Part shown: one piece after another, positions 11,759 to 19,335 of the stretch
Position numbering within the stretch: position 1 is the stretch's first letter
Layout: the number at the start of each line of letters is the position of its first letter
DNA from: Pyrenochaeta sp. MPI-SDFR-AT-0127
Lineage: Eukaryota > Ascomycota > Dothideomycetes > Pleosporales > Cucurbitariaceae
Length of the DNA stretch: 19,647 bases
Assembly (NCBI GenBank): GCA_020747015.1
Contig: JAGTJM010000157.1
Location: 1 to 19,647 of the forward strand
Reading direction: 5' to 3'
The notes under the pieces: generated by a model
The model's database searches: none
What the model was told of the DNA's origin: nothing
Seen by the model: the letters and a program-made list of their open reading frames with translations, nothing else
Position numbers and translations under genes: made by a program

Positions 11759-12240
11759 CATACACGTCGCGTGGTATTCCTCCTTGTTCTTCATTAGCAG
11801 TCTACAACGTATGCATGGATAACAGGCCAGGAATTATCTCCTTCACAAATAGATCTTCTGGCCAAATAATCCTCGTTAGCTCTCTTTCAAAGTGTCTGTA
11901 CACAAGTTGCACCAGCCTTCTGGTAGGACAACGGAGCTATATTTGCTAGGAGCAGACTTGGCAACAAACAAATAAAAGAGTGTTGTGCTTCCCACATCGA
12001 GGCGGTACGAACTTCGCCAAGACCTGGACATGCCCGAGCGACCGCCGACTGCCCGCACTAAATTTGTACACATGTAAAATGCCACTGATTGGCTTCTTTT
12101 GAGGTTTCTGACGTAACAGCAATATGACAGCTACCAAGATAATTAGTTCACATTGTAGAAGAGTATGACACCTCTCCTTCATGCTTCTGCTGTCCAATAC
12201 TATCCTACACTTACCAAAACCCAATAGAAGACAACAAACC
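11759..12240. other. Intergenic region between the permease and GST genes
   Basis: These 482 bp separate two plus-strand genes and should contain the permease 3' end and the GST promoter. Only short frames occur. A pyrimidine- and CAA-rich leader just before 12241 (ACCAAAACCCAATAGAAGAC) is typical of fungal 5' UTRs. No repeat or RNA gene was seen. Confidence 0.5.
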
Positions 12241-13051
12241 ATGGCAACTTCAAGCAACCCAATCAAGTTCTTCGACATCGCATCAGGGCCACCAAGGCGA
12301 ACATATGCTCCCAATCCCTGGAAAACGCGGTACACACCACCCCCACCTTATCCATCGACGATCACTGCTGGACTAACAGCCCACACTCAACAGCTATGCC
12401 TTGAACTACAAGTCCGTGCCATACCAAACAGAATGGGTCGAACTACCCGATATAGAAGCAACTCGTTTAGCTCACCGGGTTGCTCCAGTCCGCAAATTCC
12501 CAGACGACAGCGACTTCTACACTTTACCTATGGTCTACGATGCTGCAACAGATACCTACGTCGGCGACTCATTCGACATCGCGGTCTACCTTGACGAGCA
12601 ATATCCTTCAAGCGGCAGATGTCTTCTGCCACCAGGCAGCATTGGCGTTCACCGAGCATTCAACGCACAAGTTGATGCGCTGTTCACACGACACGTGGGA
12701 CTCGGGTCGCAGAACTTCCCGTTCAACCCTGAAACCGCGGAGCAAAGTAAAGCTGACTTCGTCGCGCGCTGGAATATTCCGAGCTGGGACGCTATCATTA
12801 TCAAAGGAGATGCAAGACTGCCGTTGCTAGAGGCGTTCAAAGCGGATCTAGAGGATTTTGCTAAATTATATAAATTTGATAGTGGGCCGTTTCTGGAGGG
12901 CGACAAGATGTCGTATGCGGACATTGTCGTGGGTGCGTGGCTGTCCATGATAAAGATGACGCTGCCGGAGTGGGATCAGCTTTGCGAATGGCAGGGTGGG
13001 CGGTGGAAGAGATTGATAGACGCATTGAGTCCGTGGGCGGAAGTGAAATGA
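12241..13051 (+). CDS. Glutathione S-transferase-like protein, etherase (LigE/GTE)-type
   Basis: Likely cytosolic glutathione-dependent transferase or lyase acting on aromatic or xenobiotic compounds. The model is join(12241..12329, 12394..13051), 248 aa. The 64-bp intron has GACTAACAG as branch site and splits codon 30. The N-terminal thioredoxin-like half contains APNPWKTRYALNYK (residues 23-36), which parallels the SPxxWxTKYALKHK motif of the bacterial beta-etherase LigE. It also has LP with the expected cis-Pro at 74-75 and the glutathione-binding D-S pair at 88-89, in GDSFDIAVYLDEQYP. The C-terminal helical half (about 105-248) has the FLEGDKMSYADIVVGAWL pattern of GST_C, the usual N-capping box and hydrophobic core. 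Oddity: position 23, usually Ser in this class, is Ala. The start has a strong context (ACCATGG). Activity on lignin-type ethers is not implied by sequence alone. Confidence 0.9.
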
Positions 13052-13775
13052 AACGAATTGGGTAGAGTGCGATGTGATTATCGGTCCGTACAGAGTAAGT
13101 CTATTACCGCAAGAAAAGCTGTTGCTAAGGAGCATTACTCTGCTTATTCAACTTTATGCTCACAATGCCACTTATAAACTTGCCAATGCTTCTGAAATGT
13201 CTCAACATGGCTAACTCTCCACCACCAACCCCTCATTTCTCATCATCCCGGGTGTAAGTCATCTCGATGTATAGTGTAATTACAGCTACGAGCTGTACCA
13301 AGCGAATATCCAACCTTCTGCATGTGTTAGCTCCCGCGCCACCACCGTTGATCCGCGACAACCACAAGCGTATCACAAGAGCTCATCTGCGCGTCCACGC
13401 CTTATCTAGCCTCCATCGGTGCCTGCAACCAAAGATTCGGTTTAGGACATAGGGCGAAATGAGTTGCGTACTTTCCTGATGAGCAAAGGACGGGTGACAT
13501 GGTCTTGCCGGTTAACGGGGTTATTGGAAGGGATGGAGGACATGTAAATTGATCACGCACCATACTGCTGCTGAATACCAGTGATATCTACATATTGGTA
13601 CAAAGCTCTAATTTTCCGTCTTTATGATTAAAGTAGATGAAATCGATTCAGATTGCGCCGTAAACGCCTTAATTACAAAAGAGAACAGTGGACCCAACCC
13701 GAATTTGCATACAATTCTAGCACAATCCCCCAAATTGACCCAGTTAGGCGACAAAGCCATGCCAAGCGACACCGC
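13052..13775. other. Convergent 3' intergenic region
   Basis: This is 724 bp between the GST stop and the stop of the minus-strand Fig1-like gene. Reading frames are short and show no family pattern. No repeat or RNA gene was recognised. Confidence 0.5.
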
Positions 13776-14803
13776 CTATCGAGCTGGTGGTGGTGGCGGC
13801 GGAGGTGGCGGCGGAGGTGGCGGCGGAGGTGGCGGCGGTGCTGCGGCTGCTGGTTTAGCAGCTGGTGGAGCTGGCGGTGTCGTACTTTTCGTTGTAGAAG
13901 ACGCAGTCTGCTCGACTTTTCCTGAGCCAACGTATTGTAGAACGCCCCCTTCAGTTCTGAACATTAGGGACATGCCAAGACCAAATACCGTTGAAAAGCC
14001 AAATGCAAGCCATTGGAGTACGCTCAATGTTTTCCCTTGCGCTATGTTAACTCTAGCGCCACTTAGGATCACTGGAGAAATCAAAGTCATTGCGTTTACA
14101 GTCTGATCTGTCGCCGTGGCAGAAGCCAGAGCGAATGCAACAGACAGCCAAAGACTGGTAAGTCCTGCTTGTCGAAGACGCCCTCTGCGCTGCTGAGCGG
14201 CACTGTTCTGTGCTACCACCTTGAAATCCCGTTTCAGCAGAGCTATGAAGAACAGACTGATCGCAAATAAGCTTCCTGCAACTGCGAGTAAGCCTATGAG
14301 GTATGACGATTGGAGTGTCTGCGCGAGTTTGATCATTTCCGGAGCTTGGCCATGAGTCGTTCCATTAGCAGTGGCGGAGGAATTGAAACTTGCAATCAAT
14401 CTTTCAGCATTCTTGCCCGACGTTGGTTGGCAAAGCAGTCCAGTCGATGTCGAGGCGCACATCCCTAGATGCCCCATGAATATCAGAATCTCTTCACATA
14501 AGAATGATGGTCCACTTACCGTAATATCCGACTTTGACGTGTGAATCGTAGTCAGTCGACAGCCTGACTGTGAAGATGCTCGAAACTCCGGGTGAATTAG
14601 ATATGCATCCAGTGAGTGACAGAGCTATGTACAGTCAGCATGAGTAATGAAGTGGGGTTCAAAGACCATACAGTAAAAGACAAGAGTAGGAACGGGGAGT
14701 ACATATGTCAGAAGTCTAAAATTGACGCTTTCTAAAAAAATTATTAGCTATTTTGTATTTACACCTGTATTAAATGCTCACGCATGCGCTGAGAACCTGC
14801 CAT
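13776..14803 (-). CDS. fig1: Fig1-family membrane protein (mating / Ca2+ influx regulator)
   Basis: Fig1 proteins act in the plasma membrane during mating and hyphal development and support low-affinity Ca2+ uptake (family knowledge). The model, on the minus strand, is exons 14803..14782, 14731..14672, 14624..14520 and 14464..13776; 291 aa. Introns are 50, 47 and 55 bp. The first two have clear branch sites (GCTAAT, GCTGAC), and all junctions keep frame. Exon 1 is only 22 nt. The protein has helix 1 at about 13-32 (LLTYVLPVPTLVFYSLSLTG) and an outer loop with the diagnostic VKVGYYGMCAS, whose GYYGMC is split by intron 3, then GLLCQPT. Helices follow at SSYLIGLLAVAGSLFAISLF, LTSLWLSVAFALASA and LSVLQWLAFGFSTVFGLGMS. 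So it has four helices with a large first loop, as in Fig1. The tail ends in Ala/Pro-rich sequence with 18 consecutive Pro. Start context is good (GTCATGG). Confidence 0.85.
13785..13838 (-). repeat. 12-bp tandem repeat encoding an 18-proline tail
   Basis: On the plus strand the unit TGGCGGCGGAGG occurs at 13794, 13806 and 13818, with a partial copy at 13830, preceded by three TGG triplets. Read on the minus strand it gives 18 CCN codons in a row at the end of the Fig1-like protein. The unit is 12 bp, so length changes by whole units would add or remove four prolines without breaking the frame. Confidence 0.9.
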
Positions 14804-15652
14804 GACGATTTCGTGATGAGGTCCAAGATTGATCCGTAAAGAAAATTTGGGAAAAAAAAGGAATAAATCAATGGGAAAGAATTGATGATTGAAAGACGAT
14901 CTGAAATTGTTGTTGATATCAAGCATACACTACTTCACCATATATATAGTAACCTTCTCATAGATCCAGCCACATGATTCAAGAGCGACACGATATTTTT
15001 GGAAGCACACCCAATATGTGCGCGCTACGATAGCAGCCTTGGAGTTTAGATCGAGGCTGTTCCAGGCTCAATTGCTATGTTCTCTGCGCATCGTAAGTCT
15101 GCCCTGGATGGTTTCGACCAGCTCCTTTTTTTTCACAGCCGCCACTGTGCCGCACTTGATTCGAGTCCCATATTTTCTCATCGAATCCTGGTCCTGGTAC
15201 AGTCTATTGGCAGGCCAAGATTTTGATGAAACAATGTAAGCGCTCATTGACAGCAGTTGCTAGTTCTGAGAAGTTAGTGTACGGCGTAGTCATCATAGCC
15301 TGTATGTCTGGTCATTCCGGCTGTTGAAACGAATTGTGCCACTAGTAGTCATGCACAATCAACTTTTAGAAGAACCTGTATCACAAGCAAGGCGGTGGGT
15401 CATCTTTCCCCCAGTATCAATGCCTGCCCGGATTTTCTCCATGTTAAGGCATCTTCCCATCTACTCAATGCACTTTTAGCTAGATTCTGCAGCATTGTAT
15501 CACTCCAGCATTGTAAGATCTCAAAGACAAGTTACATCAATATCATATTAAGTTCGTTTGAAGCTTACTGAGGACGAAATCCTTGACTGAAACTTTCACA
15601 AAAATGATTCGTCTTCATCCGTTTCGATAGTTCCTAGTCGTACTTTTGTTCT
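14804..15652. other. Intergenic region upstream of the Fig1-like gene
   Basis: The 849 bp lie between the 3' end of the HNH-kinase gene and the start of the Fig1-like gene, both on the minus strand. A poly-A/T-rich stretch (about 14839-14885) lies just upstream of the Fig1 ATG. One 73-codon plus-strand frame (15018-15239) shows no family pattern. A TTCGAGTC motif at about 15162 resembles a tRNA T-loop but has no matching stem. Confidence 0.5.
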
Positions 15653-17541
15653 TTACCAAGGCGGAGCGCTGGCAGCAAGAATGTCCTCTGCGCATAACTC
15701 CTCTCGATAGCCTGGGAAAATCTGATCAATAACATCGGCTATCCAGCGAGGTGTGAACCTTGCCCCAAAATGCATTTTTGTATATTCCCAATACTCTGGA
15801 TACCAGCCCGCACATTCCCAATCAACTATTCCGGATATTCTACCATTCTCATCGATAAGAACATTCCTCATGTTGATGTCAGCATGAGAAAACACGATTT
15901 TGTGTTGGATGTTGTGGGCTTTTCTCAAGATCGTCTTGTCTTCCGCAGCAATGGCAAGGCCATTGGTCAAATATCGATTAAATGCCTCCTCGCTCTGAAA
16001 TTTTAGCGGCTCTCTTTGAGAATTGCTTATGCGCCAGTCCAGGATGCCACTCCCTAGTGAATTACATATTTGGAAGTCGGAGCTTATATTTCGTGGAATA
16101 GACCTAATCTCGGCAGTGTATTGCTGTAGATCAAGTACGATCGAGTCCACTTGACTGTCGGTCAGAGTAGCAAGTCTACGACCTAATCCCTCGCCATTTA
16201 CGCCCGTCATGAGGAGGAAGGAGTTGTCTCGGTATTGAATTACATCGAGGCCCCGTGGTGCAGGTACCTGAGTATGCGTTTCCAAAAGCCGAAGCGTTTC
16301 GAATTCCGCTCGGTGTTTTGCGGCCCAGCCTATTTCTGCCTTACGAAGATAGAGATTAAATGGCAAACGGAAAATACGATCTGAACCCGTATATCCAAAC
16401 GTTTTCACTGAAACAGATGCCATTTTCTCGTATACCCATGCCCGGAATGGTAAGGGTGCGCAGGTCCATAAACTTCGCAGAACTGTAATTACGACAGAGT
16501 TGTACCAACGATTTGAGTTCTTCGTCCTTCCGCCAACATCAGATAGTGGCGTGTCCTGCGGTTCTGATCTCTGTTTCATGCGATTTGGGGTCTTCATGTA
16601 ATCCAATACTTCAAGCCAAGCCAAAGCATCTGCGAACCTGTTGTGCGTCTCGAAGTAGAGGGTATTTGGGAGGTTCACAGGCTCAACGGATTTGTTCTCG
16701 AGGGTAATGAAGCGAAAGTTTCCCACTTGCTTCGAAGGAATAAGTTCGTTAGTCTCCACGAAGTATCTAGCCTTCAAGTGATTAGAATAGGATCTTCTAC
16801 TGAAACGGGAGTTCTTACTGATGTTGAGGTTTGGGGTAGTACTTTTCGTAGAGACAACCTTCCATTAGCAAAGTGGTCAAAAATCTGCGGCGAAAATGTG
16901 ACCAACTGTTCAGGAGCATATTGGGGAGCTGATTGCCGACTCTGAACTGCAAGTAAAGTGAGCTTCTGCAGGGTCGCTTCTCCCACATACGCTTCGAGCA
17001 GCCCGCGGAATCTTGCCTGGAACGACGTCAAAAGATATCTCGATTCGATGAATTAAGAGCCTACATTCTCATTGGTTTCAAGGATTTCGAACAGCGAAGG
17101 TGCCAAAATACAAGCAAACAAAGGACGTGGGCCGTGTTCGTCATAAAGTCGAATTTGAGAGACACAGCATTGCCCGCCCTCTCTGTCCAATATTTGCCGT
17201 TTGAGAGGTTCATTCAGTTCTTTGCACAGTAGAGGCTGCACTGCTATTGCGTTAGAACCATCAAATATCTGGCCAATAAAACTTGCCATACCTTTGCGAA
17301 CAAGGGCTGTCCAATCGGCTAGAAACTCTGAAATGGCAACTTGATCTTTACCTACGACCTGGTCGAGGAAGAATCGCGACGCATGTTCTGGGTTGATAGC
17401 TTTTTGGACGAAGACTGCAAGGAAGGTACGCTGGGGATGCGCGAAGGACTTTGTGATATGAGACAACGCTGCATACTGAGCCGACGTTCTGTCGGGAAAT
17501 AATCGAGACGTGGTCCCATCGATATGATACGGGGAACCCAT
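15653..17541 (-). CDS. Protein with degenerate HNH-like N-terminus and APH-type kinase C-terminus
   Basis: The minus-strand model is exons 17541..17065, 17016..16819 and 16771..15653; 597 aa. Intron 1 is 48 bp (GTAGGC donor, CAG acceptor) and removes an in-frame TAA at 17055-17053. Intron 2 is 47 bp (GTAAGA donor, TTCTAATC branch) and also resolves a frame change. Residues about 95-225 resemble fungal HNH-nuclease proteins: LKRQILDREGGQCCVSQI (113-130), then a helical stretch GLLEAYVGEATLQKL, then PEQLVTFSPQIFDHF and GRLSLRKV. The expected catalytic His near 143 is replaced (ACILAP where AHI.P is usual), so nuclease activity is doubtful. The C-terminal half is an aminoglycoside-phosphotransferase fold: RLPFNLYLRK, SFLLMTGVNGEGLG, catalytic HADINMRN (H521, D523, N528) and metal-binding VDWE (D542). 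Substrate is unknown. Start context is good (AACGATGG). Confidence 0.82.
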
Positions 17542-17633
17542 CGTTAATCGTGAAAACCCGAGACCATGATAGAAGCAGCAAATGCAAAAGATGTCTCAGT
17601 GATGATGCGTCGCGCTAGCGGTGACGCGTTCCA

Positions 17634-17664
17634 CCACCTGACGCACGTCCCCACCTAACGCACG
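17634..17664. repeat. Two copies of a 14-bp motif in a 17-bp direct repeat
   Basis: CCACCTGACGCACG (17634-17647) is followed 17 bp later by CCACCTAACGCACG (17651-17664), with one G/A difference. It lies about 100 bp upstream of the HNH-kinase start and at the edge of the AT-rich block. It may be a promoter element or the eroded end of a repeat. Confidence 0.7.
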
Positions 17665-17674
17665 CGTTTTCTAT

Positions 17675-17979
17675 TAGGTAATCTGCCTTAACAAAGCCAG
17701 CATAGGTTATATTCTACCCACGATAGGCTAAACTAGGGTTAGTCTAGCCTATATCTAGCTAGATTATTAGACCTTAGGCTATTATAGCCTATATATATAG
17801 TAAAGAGGTACTTATACTTTTTCTAAATCTTTCTAGAGAGTAGTAATTTATCCTAACTATTAATTAACTTTATTATTTTCTATTATCTTTACTATATCTT
17901 TCTATAAATCTATAAATTTCTAGATAAAATCTATTATAGTATAGATACTATTTAATTACTAGTATATTTATTATACTTA
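17675..17979. repeat. AT-rich, RIP-like degraded block
   Basis: About 300 bp are made mainly of A and T with very many TA dinucleotides and no usable reading frame. The change from flanking DNA is abrupt on both sides. It ends exactly where the retrotransposon LTR begins. Such blocks are typical of repeats mutated by RIP (C to T in CpA) in filamentous ascomycetes. The original repeat cannot be recognised. Confidence 0.75.
17723..17791. repeat. Repeated inverted ATAGGCTA / TAGCCTAT motifs
   Basis: ATAGGCTA (17723-17730) and TAGCCTAT (17745-17752) form an 8-bp inverted pair around a 14-base loop that contains TAGGGTTAG, a telomere-like motif. A second, nearly closed palindrome follows at 17775-17791 (TAGGCTAT, T, ATAGCCTA). 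The same motif is used in both, so this is repeated structure and not random AT richness. Confidence 0.75.
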
Positions 17980-18277
17980 TGTAACGACACAGGTGCTAGA
18001 GGGCTCCGAAACGGATCCGAGTGCAACTCAAAGGCATATGGGAGTGCGTGCTGCGGTGGATAACCAAGAACACCTCTATTCCTATAGGTCTGATACGGAA
18101 GGACAAGAAGAACTTGTCCTGCTATCTACTGCTAAAGAGCTATACTTATGTATGGAGAAATAGGGGTAACGGGGCCTAATCGGGACGATATCGGAGGCAG
18201 GTCCGATATCCTCCAAATAAACCTCCCTTCTTATAGGAACGCGTGTGCGTCTCTATTTCTATGTGACGTTCGTTACA
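17980..18277 (-). repeat. 3' long terminal repeat (LTR), 298 bp
   Basis: The segment begins TGTAACG and ends CGTTACA, a perfect 7-bp inverted terminal repeat with the TG..CA ends required by integrases. The flanking five bases differ (ACTTA on the left, TTACC on the right). So this is not a solo LTR with a target duplication, and internal element sequence follows on the right. The other LTR copy is not in the window, so identity between LTRs cannot be judged. Confidence 0.85.
18187..18210. repeat. Hairpin inside the LTR
   Basis: GATATCGG (18187-18194) and CCGATATC (18203-18210) are exact reverse complements around the loop AGGCAGGT. This could form a stem in LTR RNA and act in termination, packaging or dimerisation; the role is inference. 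Confidence 0.7.
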
Positions 18278-18280
18278 TTA

Positions 18281-18291
18281 CCCCCCTCCTT
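18281..18291 (-). other. Polypurine tract next to the 3' LTR
   Basis: On the minus strand AAGGAGGGGGG is followed by TAA and then the LTR start TGTAACG. A purine run at this place primes plus-strand DNA synthesis in LTR retroelements. It fixes the orientation of the element and marks the LTR at 17980-18277 as the 3' one. Confidence 0.8.
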
Positions 18292-18470
18292 AGGAGAGAT
18301 AGCCCCTATCTCTTAGGGAGCCGGAAGGGCAATGTGTAGTACTCTCAGATGTCTTTCTCGATAGATTTCGAGTCCGTTCCGAATCAGATCCGAATCAGGG
18401 CTGACCTCAATTCTGCGCTTGCCTTAGGTCCAAGTCGCCTTCACCTTGAGTTGGCCGTTTGCTCGTTAGT

Positions 18471-19073
18471 ATGATCAAAATAATCCCGCTCGCTGCAGCT
18501 GCTTTCTCCTCCTTACACACCACTTCCTATCGTAAGAGCCTACGCCTGAATCCTATCCGATACTGTTTCTCAGCTAACTGTTGCTCAGCTACACCCACGA
18601 TGCCCATTCCTGTGCCCCCCGGGGCTCTACCCGCGGCCCATAGGGTCATTTGCATGCGCGCCGTAAGGGCTTTAGCCCGCGGCAAAAATATCGAGTTCGG
18701 ATTCCCCTCGGAGGGATCCAAGAAGTGTACATATTGTACACAGGGCAACGAGGTTTGCCGCCCGGTTCCCCTATATGCGGGTCGGGAGTACGAGGAGCTG
18801 GAGGCTGCCCTCGATCGCAGGTCTGCTGCCGAGGAGCGGATGGAGTTTGAGGAGTTGGGGGAGGAGGAGGAGGAGGAGCTGGAGGATGTGACGGCTGCTG
18901 TGGTTTCGGCGGCGTTACGGCTTGGGACTGTGGTGCAGGTGGCGACTGCGCAGGTCAAAAGCCTAACCGCTGTCGAGCTGCTGCATGCTGCTCACCTTCG
19001 CCAGGAGGAGCAGGCGGAGGAGATTCGGGCCATGGGGGCCAAACTGGCTGAGTTGACTGGTGTGGTTGCTTAG
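18471..19073 (+). CDS. Antisense accessory ORF of the retrotransposon: Cys cluster plus acidic coiled coil
   Basis: This plus-strand frame lies between pol and the 3' LTR, opposite to the element's own coding direction. From the ATG at 18471 it gives 200 aa unspliced; the ATG at 18600 (ACGATGC, A at -3) gives 157 aa and may be the real start. Counting from 18600: PAAHRVICMRAVRALARGK (11-29), then C43-x2-C46-x6-C53 in KKCTYCTQGNEVCRPVP, which could be a small metal site, then a Glu-rich acidic stretch with a run of glutamates (about 83-96), then a predicted coiled coil to the end. A likely intron (18532-18588) lies near its 5' end. The stop TAG at 19071-19073 is followed by more open sequence in the same frame. 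It matches no gag, protease or env pattern I know. I recall similar small ORFs among fungal hypothetical proteins, but no function. Confidence 0.65.
   Translation: MIKIIPLAAAAFSSLHTTSYRKSLRLNPIRYCFSANCCSATPTMPIPVPPGALPAAHRVICMRAVRALARGKNIEFGFPSEGSKKCTYCTQGNEVCRPVPLYAGREYEELEAALDRRSAAEERMEFEELGEEEEEELEDVTAAVVSAALRLGTVVQVATAQVKSLTAVELLHAAHLRQEEQAEEIRAMGAKLAELTGVVA
18532..18588 (+). other. Probable spliceosomal intron near the start of the antisense ORF
   Basis: GTAAGA donor at 18532, CAGCTAACTG branch region at about 18571-18580, and TTGCTCAG acceptor ending at 18588; 57 bp, divisible by three. All three signals match the introns of the host genes in this window. With the ATG at 18471 splicing keeps the frame; with the ATG at 18600 it would be a 5' UTR intron. 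Confidence 0.5.
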
Positions 19074-19259
19074 TTGGTCACGGTGATGGGCGCGGTGGCG
19101 GGCACTTTGGTGCCTCCTCCCCCGGGTCCAGCTGCGCGTGGACGAGGTCGGAAGCCTCGCGGAAGGAATACGGGGGCAACGTCGTTGTCGGTTGCTGGAG
19201 GGTTGGATGAGGCCCCTCCTGCCGCTCAGTCGGAGAGCGAGTTGGAGACGGGCCCATGA
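19074..19259 (+). pseudogene. In-frame remainder of the antisense ORF beyond a TAG stop, Pro/Arg-rich
   Basis: Directly after the TAG at 19071-19073 the same frame stays open for 61 codons to a TGA at 19257-19259. It encodes a Pro-rich segment, a basic RGRGRKPRGRN stretch that resembles an AT-hook, and an acidic end. The codons and the continuing heptad-like pattern across the stop suggest that the protein once extended through it, with CAG changed to TAG. It ends tail to tail with pol, 76 bp away. Confidence 0.5.
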
Positions 19260-19335
19260 TGGGAACGTTGGGATCCGAAAGGACTCCGAGACAGGTTCTT
19301 GTTGTGGTAGTTGTACTAGGCTTTGCGGGGAGCTT

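Noticed and set aside
15150..15190. tRNA gene suggested by a TTCGAGTC motif
   Set aside because: The bases around it do not form a T-stem and no anticodon or acceptor arm could be found.
17053..17055. In-frame TAA breaking the HNH-kinase gene
   Set aside because: It falls inside a 48-bp GT..AG interval that keeps the frame when removed, and a second intron in the same gene has clear signals; an intron is the simpler reading.
17980..18277. Solo LTR or 5' LTR of a plus-strand element
   Set aside because: The flanking bases do not match as a target duplication, and the purine tract plus the minus-strand chromodomain show it is the 3' LTR of a minus-strand element.
18963..19335. Minus-strand frame overlapping the antisense ORF as an extension of pol
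   Set aside because: Pol stops at 19336 in its own frame; the other minus-strand frame is the shadow of the plus-strand ORF and shows no retroelement motif.
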